Assembly: GCA_934481515.1 (NCBI GenBank)
Contig: CAKSPO010000042.1
Span: 1 to 14,683, forward strand
Reading direction: 5' to 3'
From: an uncultured Eubacteriales bacterium
Lineage (GTDB): Bacteria > Bacillota > Clostridia > Oscillospirales > CAG-272
DNA: 14,683 nucleotides
Each line of letters begins with the position of its first letter. Position 1 is the first letter of the stretch. This document shows, piece after piece, positions 6,791-14,055 of this stretch. The notes beneath the pieces are model-generated. The model did not search any database, was not told the origin of the DNA, and saw only the letters and a program-made list of their open reading frames with translations. A program made the position numbers and the translations under genes.

Positions 6791-7159
6791 GGCGTACAAA
6801 TCCAAAATATCGTCGCGAAATCCGTTTTACAGAATCCCCGGAAATCCATTGACCATATTCTTCAGCACGGGATTGCCACCGTCATCTCGGCACAGCATAT
6901 CGGAAGTGACTGCTGGATCAATCAGCAGGAGACGGTCGGATTTTCTTTCGATGCAAAACCGCCGGTCATCGGCAATGGCGTCCGGATCACTGCCGGCGCA
7001 AAGGTGGTGGGGAACATCCGCATCGGGGACAATGCCATCATCGGTGCCAACGCCGTGGTTGTCAGGGACGTGCCGGAAAACTGGATTGCCGGCGGCATTC
7101 CCGCAAAACAGATTGGCACGAACGATGCGCACCGGCTGTTTCCTTCGCCGGAGGCATAA
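6791..7159 (+). pseudogene. Remnant of a serine acetyltransferase-like (CysE/hexapeptide) gene
   Basis: Reading codons from 6791 gives a left-handed beta-helix acyltransferase C terminus: 'LQHGIATVISAQHIG', 'CWINQQETVGF', 'PVIGNGVRITAGAKVVGN', 'IRIGDNAIIGANAVVVRDVP', 'GGIPAKQIG', ending TAA at 7157-7159. This is the pattern of serine O-acetyltransferases, the first step of cysteine synthesis from serine. The N-terminal part is missing. The frame has a stop at 6770-6772 and no ATG, GTG or TTG start or ribosome site before the homologous part, and 6741-6775 is AT-rich with a 12-bp palindrome (6756-6767). I infer a 5'-truncated, dead gene. A frameshift joining it to the ATG at 6769 is possible, but that 27-codon frame shows no family resemblance. 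Confidence 0.75.
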
Positions 7160-7243
7160 CGCTTTTGTGAGGAAATCGCAGGCAGAAGCATGCGGAACCG
7201 CAGTCGGAAAAAGACAGTACCTTTGCTTCCTCGCCCGCAAGCC

Positions 7244-7272
7244 TTGACAAATCCGCGCGGTTGTGCTACAAT
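7244..7272 (+). promoter_or_regulatory. Sigma-A promoter of bioY
   Basis: TTGACA (7244-7249), a 17-base spacer, TACAAT (7267-7272). Eleven of twelve consensus positions match. The transcript should start near 7279, inside the left arm of the leader hairpin. Confidence 0.88.
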
Positions 7273-7340
7273 AGAATCCGGTTTTCCGGTCCCGTCGCCT
7301 TTCTTTTTGGCGATGCGGAACCAAAAACCGGATTCTTTTT
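7273..7340 (+). terminator. Terminator-like hairpin in the bioY leader (possible attenuator)
   Basis: agaatccggtttt (7273-7285) pairs perfectly with aaaaccggattct (7324-7336) over 13 bp, enclosing an inner tcgcc/ggcga stem, and a run of five T ends at 7340. The structure starts at the promoter's -10 edge and ends 4 bases before the bioY ribosome site (7344-7351). It could attenuate bioY transcription, end a ~60-base small RNA, or protect the mRNA 5' end. No known riboswitch and no BirA operator was recognised. Confidence 0.6.
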
Positions 7341-7357
7341 ATAGAGGAAGGTCGCCC

Positions 7358-7930
7358 ATGAAAAAAACAGGAACCCTGACCGGACGCAGTCTGGCGCATG
7401 ACATGGTATTGATCTCTGCGTTTACCGCCATGATTGCGGTGAGCGCATGGATTACCATTCCGGTGCTGACCATTCAGTTCACCATGCAATTGTTCGCCAT
7501 CTTTTTGGCGCTCGGAACCTTGGGCGGCAGGTGCGGTACCGTTTGCGTTGCCTTGTATCTGGTGCTGGGTGCGGTCGGACTTCCCGTGTTTTCATCGTTC
7601 AATGCCGGAATCGGCGCGCTTCTTGGAGTCACCGGCGGGTATCTGGTCGGCTTTTTCCCGATGGCATTGGTTTATTGGGGACTGCGCACCGTGGTCAAAA
7701 AACAGGGAATGTGGGTAGAGATTCTGCTCATGGTTTCCTCTTTGATTGTTTGCTATGCGTTCGGAACGGCGTGGTTTATCGTGCTTTATACCAAAAATAA
7801 GGGAGCCATCGGCGTATGGAGCGCGCTCTGTACCTGCGTGTTCCCGTATGTGATTCCGGATCTTGTCAAGATTGTACTGGCAAACCGTCTTTCCGCCCTC
7901 ATCCGGCGCAACCGTTGGCTGCGGGAGTGA
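7358..7930 (+). CDS. bioY: BioY, substrate-binding (S) subunit of a biotin ECF transporter
   Basis: A 190-residue integral membrane protein, the usual BioY length. About six hydrophobic segments are visible (~15-35, 40-55, 58-78, 85-110, 120-145, 150-175). Family signatures: 'LGTLGGRCGTVCVALYLVLG' (52-71), 'GLPVFSSFNAG' (74-84), 'GVTGGYLVGF' (90-99) and 'FGTAWF' (135-140). BioY binds biotin in the membrane and works with a shared energy module (EcfA/A'/T), which is not encoded in this window, so it presumably uses one made elsewhere. Start at ATG 7358, behind GAGGAAGG (7344-7351). It has its own promoter and a structured leader. The gpsA gene follows after 76 bp in the same direction and may be co-transcribed. 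Confidence 0.93.
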   Translation: MKKTGTLTGRSLAHDMVLISAFTAMIAVSAWITIPVLTIQFTMQLFAIFLALGTLGGRCGTVCVALYLVLGAVGLPVFSSFNAGIGALLGVTGGYLVGFFPMALVYWGLRTVVKKQGMWVEILLMVSSLIVCYAFGTAWFIVLYTKNKGAIGVWSALCTCVFPYVIPDLVKIVLANRLSALIRRNRWLRE

Positions 7931-8006
7931 GCGGAACCGAATATCTTATTAAATACTGAACAATGTATCTGCGGGAGCCGGAGGGGATCCCGGAAAGGAA
8001 GGAAAG

Positions 8007-8966
8007 ATGAAGGTTGCGGTCATCGGCTGTGGCAGATGGGGGTCGCTCATCGCGTGGTATCTGGATCGGTTGGGTCATGAAGTGACGCTTTACGGCAGAG
8101 CGTCGTCGGAGCATATGCAGACCTTTCTCAGAACAAGGAGTAACGATCTTCTGACTCTGCCGGAGCGCATCCGTCTTTCCACCGACCTTTCCTGCACCTG
8201 CGAAGCCGAGACCATTCTGATCTCCATCAATTCGCAGGGATTGCGGCGCCTGATGGAAGAGGAGCTTGCCCCGCTTATGCTGAAAGACAAAATTTTTGTT
8301 CTCTGCATGAAAGGCATCGAGGTGCCGTCCGGCAAGCGTCTGTCCGAGATTGTGGGGGAGAGCACCGACGACTCCAACCGCGTGGCGGTCTGGCTGGGAC
8401 CGGGACACGTGCAGGAATTCTACGCCGGCATTCCGAACTGTATGGTCATTGACAGTCATGACGACCGCGTCAAGCATCTTCTGGTGGATGCCTTTTCGGG
8501 AGATCTGATCCGTTTTTACTACGGGCAGGATCTGATCGGGAACGAGATCGGAGCCGCGTCGAAAAACGTGATCGGCATCGCAGCGGGATTTCTGGATGGA
8601 ATGGGGCTTTCCACACTCAAGGGTGCCATGATGAGCCGTGGAACAAAGGAAATTTCCCGCCTGATCGATGCCATGGGCGGAAATCCGTTTTCCGCTTACG
8701 GACTGTGCCACCTCGGGGATTACGAGGCGACCGTATTTTCACCGTATTCCCACAACCGGCTCTTCGGCGAACGGTTTGTCCGCGGGGAGCCATACGACGC
8801 ACTGGCGGAAGGGTATTATACAGCAGAGGCAATGCACCTCTTGGCGGAGCGCTACCACGTGGAGCTTCCCATCTGCGAAGCGGTTTACCGCGGGCTGTAT
8901 TGCGGCGCAGACTTTAAAGACGAGATCAACCGCCTGTTCCGGCGGAGCCTGAAAAACGAATTCTGA
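8007..8966 (+). CDS. gpsA: NAD(P)+-dependent glycerol-3-phosphate dehydrogenase
   Basis: A 319-residue cytosolic enzyme that reduces dihydroxyacetone phosphate to sn-glycerol 3-phosphate, the entry to phospholipid synthesis. The N-terminal Rossmann fold starts at once with 'VAVIGCGRWG' (GxGxxG at 7-12). Catalytic-domain marks: 'CMKGIE' with Lys102, 'EIGAASKNVIGIAAG' with Lys186, 'SRGTKEI' (210-216), 'LGDY' with Asp238 and 'SHNRLFGE' with Arg251. Some family blocks are divergent, for example 'WLGPGHVQEF' where 'SGPSFAKE' is usual, so this belongs to a less typical branch. Start supported by AAGGAAGG (7995-8002). It lies 76 bp after bioY and is followed by a terminator at 9042-9096. Confidence 0.9.
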   Translation: MKVAVIGCGRWGSLIAWYLDRLGHEVTLYGRASSEHMQTFLRTRSNDLLTLPERIRLSTDLSCTCEAETILISINSQGLRRLMEEELAPLMLKDKIFVLCMKGIEVPSGKRLSEIVGESTDDSNRVAVWLGPGHVQEFYAGIPNCMVIDSHDDRVKHLLVDAFSGDLIRFYYGQDLIGNEIGAASKNVIGIAAGFLDGMGLSTLKGAMMSRGTKEISRLIDAMGGNPFSAYGLCHLGDYEATVFSPYSHNRLFGERFVRGEPYDALAEGYYTAEAMHLLAERYHVELPICEAVYRGLYCGADFKDEINRLFRRSLKNEF

Positions 8967-9041
8967 CCTCCTCCGCCCATGCTCCCCAACCGGGAGATCG
9001 AAAAAACGAGAATCGGAACAAGAATCAATCAAAAAATACAG

Positions 9042-9096
9042 ACGCGGAAAGCTTCAAACGGTGTCCGGGCGGCGCCAACCGGGCTTTCCGCGTTTT
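9042..9096 (+). terminator. Terminator between gpsA and tatD, inside the tatD leader
   Basis: acgcggaaagc (9042-9052) pairs perfectly with gctttccgcgt (9083-9093), followed by TTTT ending at 9096. It ends only 7 bases before the tatD ribosome site (9104-9110). It closes the bioY-gpsA transcript or attenuates read-through into tatD. No separate tatD promoter was found downstream of it. Confidence 0.75.
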
Positions 9097-9116
9097 CAAA
9101 AACAAGGAGAAACAGT

Positions 9117-9929
9117 ATGCGCATTTTTGACTCTCACGCCCATTACTTCGACCGGCGCTTTGAACAGGAATTTCCCGGCGGCGCGGAGGAACTTCTGAAC
9201 ACGCTTCTCCCGGCACAGGTGGAACGGATTCTCAATGTCGGAACCAATTGCCAAAATTCCCGGCAGGCGATCGCACAGGCGGCGCGACATGACGGTATGT
9301 ACGCGGCGGTGGGGATTCATCCGGAGGATTGCCATACCATTGCAACGCCCGACGACGCATTGGCAGAACTGGAAACTCTGCTCGGAACCGCCGAAACCAG
9401 AAGAAGGGACAAGATCGTCGCCATCGGAGAGATCGGACTGGACTATCATTATGAAAACTACGGGGAGGTTCCGCTGGATAAAAAGAAGGAAGCCCTCTTT
9501 TTCGAGGCACAGCTGGAGCTGGCAGAAAAGCTGGATCTTCCGGTCATCATCCATGACCGCGAAGCACACGGCGACTGCTTTGAAACCGTTTTGCGCCACC
9601 CGGCAGTGCGCGGCGTTTTTCACAGCTACAGCGGGAGCGCGGAAACGGCACGGGAGCTGGCGAGGCGCGGCTGGTACCTCTCCTTTTCCGGCGTTCTGAC
9701 CTTCCCGAACGCAAAACGGGTGCGGGAGGTGGTGGGAGCGGTGCCGCGGGAGCAGATCCTGACAGAGACCGATTGTCCCTACCTTGCTCCGGTTCCCATG
9801 CGCGGAAAAGCCAATCATTCCGGCTATCTTCCGTATACCATCGCAGCGCTTGCCGGGATTCTCGGCTGCACCCCGGAGGAGGCGGCAGAACTGACCTTTC
9901 AGAATGCAACTCGCCTGTTCAGACTTTGA
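9117..9929 (+). CDS. tatD: TatD-family metal-dependent hydrolase/DNase
   Basis: A 270-residue TIM-barrel amidohydrolase, typical TatD/YcfH length. Metal and catalytic residues are all present: 'DSHAHYF' (His7, His9), 'GEIGLDYHY' (Glu105), 'IIHDREAH' (His146), 'VFHSYSG' (His169) and 'TETDCPYLAP' (Asp219). Members are cytosolic deoxyribonucleases, and some remove D-Tyr or other adducts; the substrate here cannot be told. Start at ATG 9117 behind AAGGAGA (9104-9110). It follows gpsA by 150 bp with a terminator between. A short hairpin (9928-9943) overlaps its stop codon. Confidence 0.92.
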   Translation: MRIFDSHAHYFDRRFEQEFPGGAEELLNTLLPAQVERILNVGTNCQNSRQAIAQAARHDGMYAAVGIHPEDCHTIATPDDALAELETLLGTAETRRRDKIVAIGEIGLDYHYENYGEVPLDKKKEALFFEAQLELAEKLDLPVIIHDREAHGDCFETVLRHPAVRGVFHSYSGSAETARELARRGWYLSFSGVLTFPNAKRVREVVGAVPREQILTETDCPYLAPVPMRGKANHSGYLPYTIAALAGILGCTPEEAAELTFQNATRLFRL

Positions 9930-10000
9930 TTATCGTGATAATCAACAAAAAACGATCGCTCGATTCTACGTTTCATCGTAGAAAAAGTTAAAAAACACCC

Positions 10001-10029
10001 TTGCAAAGTTCTTTCGCATATAGTATAAT
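10001..10029 (+). promoter_or_regulatory. Sigma-A promoter of the EF-G paralogue
   Basis: TTGCAA (10001-10006), 17 bases, TATAAT (10024-10029). The start codon lies 67 bases beyond the -10 box. Upstream, 9964-9983 forms a 7-bp hairpin (ttctacg/cgtagaa) without a T tail. Confidence 0.8.
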
Positions 10030-10096
10030 AAAAGAAAGCCGGAGGTCAGAGTGCCGGTGCAATTACACAGGAAAGGTACACAAAAGGGTTAATACA

Positions 10097-12148
10097 ATGG
10101 CAAAGATTGAAACCAAAAACATCAGAAACGTCGCGCTGCTCGGTCATGGCGGTTCCGGAAAGACCTCATTGGCAGAAGCAATGCTTTACCTGACGGGGGA
10201 AACCGACCGGTTGGGAAATATTACTGCCGGAAACACGGTCTGCGACTATGATCCCGAGGAAGTGGCACGCAAAAATTCCATCTCCGCGGCAATCGCACCG
10301 ATGATGTGGAAGGATGTCAAGATCAACGTCATTGATACACCCGGCTATCTGGATTTTGCGGGGGAAGTTCTTCAGGCAACACGCGTGGCGGACAGTGCCG
10401 TTATTGTCGTGGACGGCAAGGCGGGGATCGAAGTGGGAACCGAGCTGGCATGGGACTATGCGGATGCCGCAAAGCTGCCCCGCGCATTTTTCATCAATAA
10501 ATTCGACGACAATGAAGCAAGGTTCGGACGTGTGCTGGACGCACTCCACGCCACATTCGGAAAAAATGTCTGCCCGCTGACCATTCCGATGGTTAAGGAC
10601 GGAGAGGTCATCGGCGTCATCGACCTGATCGACCAGACGGCGCACGTGTTTGACAAAAACGGCAGGCACAGCGTGGAAATCATTCCTGAGGAATCGCACG
10701 AGGCAGTGGTCAAATATCGCGACATGCTGATGGAAGCCATCGCAAGCACGGACGAGGAGCTGATGATGAAATATTTCGAAGGCTCCGAAATTACGCATAT
10801 GGAAGCGATCAACGCGGTTCACGAGGGCATTATTCACGGCGAGATCGTTCCGGTATTCTGCGGTGCTGCCACAAAGCTCTGGGGTGTCTGGACGATGCTG
10901 GATAAGATTGTCGAATCCTTCCCGCGCCATACCGCAAAGAAGCACGAGACGCTGACGGACGGAAGCGAGATCGACATCGTTCCCGAGGGGGAGCCTGCCA
11001 TCTTCGTGTTCAAGACCGTCGCCGACCCGTTCGTCGGAAAAATGTCCTTCTTCAAGGTTATGAACGGAACCGTCAAGCGCGATATGGTTCTGCGCAACAA
11101 TACCACCGGGGACAGCGAAAAGCTGGCACATATCTATACAATTAAGGGAAAGAAACAGACCGAGGTCGAGGAGCTTGCCTGCGGAGACATCGGTATGGTC
11201 GCAAAGCTCAACAATACCAACACCAACGATACGCTCACATGGAACAAATCCTTCAGTTACGCGCACATCGAATTCCCGACGCCGTATCTGGTCAAAGTCA
11301 TGGTGCCCGTTTCCAAGGGAGACGAGGGAAAGATTTCGCAAAGCATTTCCAAGATGGTCGAGGAAGATTATACCCTCCGGTTTGAAAACGATGCAGAGAC
11401 CAAACAGCTGCTCATCTATGGATTGGGCGACGTGCATCTTGCCGTCCTCATGGCACGCCTGAAGAGCCGCTTCGGACTGAATGTGCGCTTTGAAACACCC
11501 AAAATCGCATATCGCGAGAAGCTGACCAAAAACGTGGATGTGGAAGGAAAGCATAAGAAGCAGAACGGCGGATCCGGTCAGTACGGACATGTTAAAATGA
11601 AGTTCGGACCGGGCGAAGAGGAGGGACTCACCTTCACGGTTTCCGTCGTCGGCGGAACGGTTCCGAAGAACTTTTATCCGGCAGTGGAAAAGGGAATCCA
11701 GGATGCTATGCTGAAGGGCGCCTACGGCTATCCGATGACCTACCTTGCGGCAGACCTGTACGACGGCTCCTACCATGCGGTGGACTCGGATGAAATTTCC
11801 TTCAAGACCGCAGCATCTCTTGCCTATAAGAAGGCGTTGGAGCAGGCGGCGCCGGTGCTTCTGGAGCCGGTGGGAGATTTGCGGATCACTGTTCCGGAGT
11901 CGCTGGTCGGAGACGTGATGGGAGATCTCAACAAGCGCCGCGGAAGCGTGATGGGAATGGAACCGGCGGCAAAGAAAGGCTATACCGTCGTTCTTGCAAC
12001 TGCACCCAAGGCAGAACTTGCGGATTACCCGATCACCCTGCGCGCAATGACACAGGGACGCGGATCCTTCACGTATACCGTCAACGGCTACGATGTCGTT
12101 CCTTCCAACATCACCGCCAAGATTGCGGAAGAAAACAAACCGGAATAA
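10097..12148 (+). CDS. fusA: Elongation factor G-like translational GTPase (EF-G paralogue)
   Basis: A 683-residue protein with full EF-G architecture: G domain (1-~275), domain II (~295-385), III (~395-470), IV (~472-595) and V (~597-675). GTP-binding motifs: 'GHGGSGKT' (16-23, where EF-G proper has AHIDAGKT), switch I 'RKNSISAA' (58-65; RGIT in EF-G), 'DTPGYLDF' (80-87), 'NKFD' (134-137) and 'CGAATK' (255-260). The catalytic His of DTPGH is Tyr84. Domain IV keeps 'GGSGQYGHVK' (491-500) and 'YDGSYHAVDSDEISFK' (555-570), the part that enters the decoding site. These P-loop differences place it in the EF-G-like group found beside canonical EF-G in many Firmicutes, so it is probably a second copy rather than the essential translocase. 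Its ribosome site is weak (AAAGGG, 10083-10088). It is a monocistron with its own promoter. Confidence 0.9.
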   Translation: MAKIETKNIRNVALLGHGGSGKTSLAEAMLYLTGETDRLGNITAGNTVCDYDPEEVARKNSISAAIAPMMWKDVKINVIDTPGYLDFAGEVLQATRVADSAVIVVDGKAGIEVGTELAWDYADAAKLPRAFFINKFDDNEARFGRVLDALHATFGKNVCPLTIPMVKDGEVIGVIDLIDQTAHVFDKNGRHSVEIIPEESHEAVVKYRDMLMEAIASTDEELMMKYFEGSEITHMEAINAVHEGIIHGEIVPVFCGAATKLWGVWTMLDKIVESFPRHTAKKHETLTDGSEIDIVPEGEPAIFVFKTVADPFVGKMSFFKVMNGTVKRDMVLRNNTTGDSEKLAHIYTIKGKKQTEVEELACGDIGMVAKLNNTNTNDTLTWNKSFSYAHIEFPTPYLVKVMVPVSKGDEGKISQSISKMVEEDYTLRFENDAETKQLLIYGLGDVHLAVLMARLKSRFGLNVRFETPKIAYREKLTKNVDVEGKHKKQNGGSGQYGHVKMKFGPGEEEGLTFTVSVVGGTVPKNFYPAVEKGIQDAMLKGAYGYPMTYLAADLYDGSYHAVDSDEISFKTAASLAYKKALEQAAPVLLEPVGDLRITVPESLVGDVMGDLNKRRGSVMGMEPAAKKGYTVVLATAPKAELADYPITLRAMTQGRGSFTYTVNGYDVVPSNITAKIAEENKPE

Positions 12149-12198
12149 CAAAAAACGGAAAGAGCGGGGCGGATTTCAAATTCCGACCGCTGCCCGGA

Positions 12199-12231
12199 GC
12201 GGAGCCGCAAAACGATGTTTTGCGGCTCCGC
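12199..12231. terminator. Perfect 15-bp hairpin after the EF-G paralogue
   Basis: gcggagccgcaaaac (12199-12213) and its exact complement (12217-12231) enclose the loop GAT, 51 bases past the stop codon. No T-run follows (agtctgtaaac), so termination may need a factor, or it may be a repeat-derived palindrome. Confidence 0.55.
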
Positions 12232-12359
12232 AGTCTGTAAACAGAATAAACGGCTTTTCTCAGGAGAAGCAAAAGCTTTTCTTCCGCCTTTTCAAAAATG
12301 CGAATTCTCCCATGGGAATTTTTCATCTTTGATAAAGAGCGATCATTTTTTATTGCACT

Positions 12360-12486
12360 TCCGTCTCCGCCGGACGGAAAAATCCACATTTTTCATTCTG
12401 CTCCGTCTCCGCCGGGCGAAAAAAATCCTATTTGTCATTACGCATCCGGCTTCTGCTGGACGAAAAAATACCATCTCTCTCGTAGG
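12360..12486. repeat. Three imperfect tandem repeats of ~42 bp
   Basis: Units begin at 12360, 12402 and 12445, each with a 'TCCG.CT.C.GC.GG.CG' core followed by A5-7 and an AT-rich part with 'TTTTTCATT' or 'TTTGTCATT'. The first unit forms a tccgtc/gacgga hairpin. On the minus strand each unit reads as T-run then GC stem. There is no coding gene in 12149-12752; this array and the next palindrome are its main content. Confidence 0.65.
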
Positions 12487-12504
12487 GGCGGGGTCTACCC
12501 GCCC
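12486..12504. repeat. GC-rich palindrome adjoining the tandem repeats
   Basis: gggcggg (12486-12492) pairs with cccgccc (12498-12504) around gtcta, in the context 'CGTAGGGGCGGGGTCTACC'. I recall similar GTAGGGGCGGG elements as dispersed intergenic repeats in gut bacteria, from memory only. A GC-rich stretch (12530-12580) follows without a gene. Confidence 0.5.
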
Positions 12505-12642
12505 GCTTCTAAGAAATCCCCACAACCACCCTGGCGGCATTCCCCCCGCCGGATTTGTGCAACCGGCAAGACGACGGATCGCCGTTTCTTTACAAAAATA
12601 CGAAGGTTTCCTGAATTTTTTAGGAAAAAATAGCACAGAGAC

Positions 12643-12671
12643 TGTTTTTGCGGAACAAAATGTGATACAAT
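12643..12671 (+). promoter_or_regulatory. Probable promoter of the thioredoxin gene
   Basis: A good -10 box TACAAT (12666-12671) with a poor -35 (TGTTTT at 12643-12648, 17-base spacing). The AT-rich stretch upstream (12613-12635) may help. Confidence 0.5.
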
Positions 12672-12678
12672 AAAACTG

Positions 12679-12713
12679 CGGAACCCGGAAGGAACAATTT
12701 TCCCCGGATTCCG
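12679..12713 (+). other. Hairpin at the 5' end of the thioredoxin mRNA
   Basis: cggaacccgg (12679-12688) pairs with ccggattccg (12704-12713) with one mismatch. It begins at the predicted transcript start. Like the bioY leader, the mRNA would open with a stem-loop, here without a T-run, so RNA protection is likelier than attenuation. Confidence 0.45.
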
Positions 12714-12752
12714 AAAGAAATGACAAAACTCATTCGGGAAGGAGACCAAAAA

Positions 12753-13073
12753 ATGGCGGAACTGAAAATTACGGGAGACAATTTCAATGAGGAAGTGCTG
12801 AAATCCCAACTGCCGGTGCTTCTGGATTTTTGGGCAGCATGGTGCGGACCCTGCCGGATGCTTTCTCCGGCAATTGAGGAGATTGCAAACGAGTACGAGG
12901 GAAAGGCAAAGGTCGGTAAGGTCAACGTGGACGAGGAACCGGAGCTTGCGGCACAGTTCGGAGTGGCAAGCATTCCAACCGTCATCATTCTGAAGAACGG
13001 GAAGACCGTGGCAACGTCGGTGGGCTTTTGCCCGAAGGAGCGCCTGACGGCGCTTCTGGAAAAGGAACTCTGA
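12753..13073 (+). CDS. trxA: Thioredoxin
   Basis: A 106-residue cytosolic thioredoxin, the standard length. It reduces protein disulfides and supplies electrons to enzymes such as ribonucleotide reductase. The active site is 'FWAAWCGPCR' (WCGPC, 30-34), with the buried Asp25 before it, the cis-proline in 'SIPTV' (Pro75) and the 'NGK' turn (82-84). An extra Cys93 lies in 'GFCPKE', where GAxPK is usual. I chose ATG 12753 because GGAAGGAG (12737-12744) is ideally placed; an in-frame ATG at 12720 would overlap that site and add 11 unusual residues. The gene stands alone with its own promoter; no thioredoxin reductase is next to it. Confidence 0.95.
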   Translation: MAELKITGDNFNEEVLKSQLPVLLDFWAAWCGPCRMLSPAIEEIANEYEGKAKVGKVNVDEEPELAAQFGVASIPTVIILKNGKTVATSVGFCPKERLTALLEKEL

Positions 13074-13217
13074 GCGCGCTTCAGACATGCCGGAAAAGAA
13101 AATGCCGGAGTTCAGAACCGAAAACACAATCGGCAAAATCAGAGACGAAAAAAGCAAAATGTCGGACGGACTATCGGGAGTTTATTGACCCTGAGAATCC
13201 GTTCGATATTTTTAGTA

Positions 13218-13246
13218 TTGACTTTTTGATAAAAATATGTTAAACT
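13218..13246 (+). promoter_or_regulatory. Sigma-A promoter of the second TetR gene
   Basis: TTGACT (13218-13223), 17 bases, TAAACT (13241-13246). It lies in an AT-rich stretch between trxA and the regulator gene and is about 120 bases before the start codon, leaving a long leader. The remaining spacer 13074-13217 has no gene I can support. Confidence 0.75.
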
Positions 13247-13271
13247 ATACAAGGACAGTTCGGAAAATATA

Positions 13272-13281
13272 GCATTTTGCA
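13272..13281. promoter_or_regulatory. Candidate operator GCATTTTGCA shared with the first TetR gene
   Basis: GCATTTTGCA here is the reverse complement of TGCAAAATGC at 1196-1205. It starts 26 bases after the -10 box, against 21 in the other gene, so both lie just downstream of the transcript start. Confidence 0.4.
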
Positions 13282-13365
13282 TAAATGTTTCCATTTCTGA
13301 AAGCCGAAAAATATCGGTAGAATTATCATTGATGGGGAACTTCTTGAGAAAGGAAGCGTGAAGCA

Positions 13366-14025
13366 ATGCCGCCGAAACCGAAATACACAAAGGAAGAAAT
13401 TGTTCGGAGCGCACTTGAGCTGATTGAAGAGGAAGGCGCATCGGCATTGACGGCACGAGCACTGGGTGCAAAGCTCGGATGCTCTTCCTGCCCCATTTTT
13501 ACCGTGTTCCGCGATATGAATGAACTGAAGGAAGCGGTTCTTGCGGAAGCCAGAGAATGCTTCATCGGCTACATGCGCGCGGCGGAAAGTTTTTGCCCGG
13601 CATACAAGAAGCGGGGAATGCAATGGGTGCGGTTTTCCAAGGAGCATCCGCGCCTGTTTCAGCTTCTTTTTATGTCGGAGACCAAAGGAGAAAAAGATTT
13701 CGACCGCGCTTTGCAGGTGATTCCCTTCGGTAAGGAGGACGACATCGCAATCATCATCCGGGATTACCACGCAAACGAGGAGCAGGCGGAGCGTCTCTTC
13801 CGGCAGATGTGGATTTATACCTACGGATTGTGTACTCTTTCTGCCACGGGTGTTTGCAGTTTTTCCGAAGAGGAGATTGCCACTGCACTGGGAGAGGCAT
13901 TCCGGGGAGCAATCTTTGTCCTGCAATCCGGAAAGACCATACAAACAGACCTGCAGCCGACAGAGGCGAATTCCGGAGAAGGGGAACGGCTCCGCCGCCA
14001 GCATCCGGATCTGAGAGAAGCATAA
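13366..14025 (+). CDS. TetR/AcrR-family transcriptional regulator (paralogue of the one at 1232)
   Basis: A 219-residue protein. The DNA-binding domain spans residues ~7-55: 'TKEEIVRSALELIEEEG', the helix-turn-helix 'TARALGAKLGCS', then 'SCPIFTVFRDMNEL'. The helical C-terminal domain ends in a charged tail of about 25 residues. It parallels the regulator at 1232 through the domain border: 'PKPKYTKEE' against 'PKNKFTREE', 'PIFTVF' against 'PIFTCF', 'GMQWVRFSKEHPRLFQLLFMS' (in part) against 'GMQYLRFAKEEPELYRLLFLS'. Start ATG 13366 follows AGGAAG (13351-13356). It has its own promoter and precedes the lipoprotein gene by 95 bp, so it may control that gene and itself. Ligand unknown. Confidence 0.9.
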   Translation: MPPKPKYTKEEIVRSALELIEEEGASALTARALGAKLGCSSCPIFTVFRDMNELKEAVLAEARECFIGYMRAAESFCPAYKKRGMQWVRFSKEHPRLFQLLFMSETKGEKDFDRALQVIPFGKEDDIAIIIRDYHANEEQAERLFRQMWIYTYGLCTLSATGVCSFSEEEIATALGEAFRGAIFVLQSGKTIQTDLQPTEANSGEGERLRRQHPDLREA

Positions 14026-14055
14026 GGGCAAAGAAACTTTTAGGGAAGAAAAACA

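Noticed and set aside
6769..6852. 27-codon frame starting ATG after the S1-domain gene
   Set aside because: No ribosome site, basic low-information peptide, and it overlaps the acetyltransferase remnant in another frame.
10166..12151. 661-codon open frame on the minus strand opposite the EF-G paralogue
   Set aside because: Mirror of a strongly conserved GTPase gene. No family pattern, and its start falls at the end of the real gene; a codon-bias effect.
12343..13157. Minus-strand open frames upstream of and across the thioredoxin gene
   Set aside because: They are Arg/Pro-rich or low in pattern, come from repeat sequence or the complement of trxA, and have no ribosome site.
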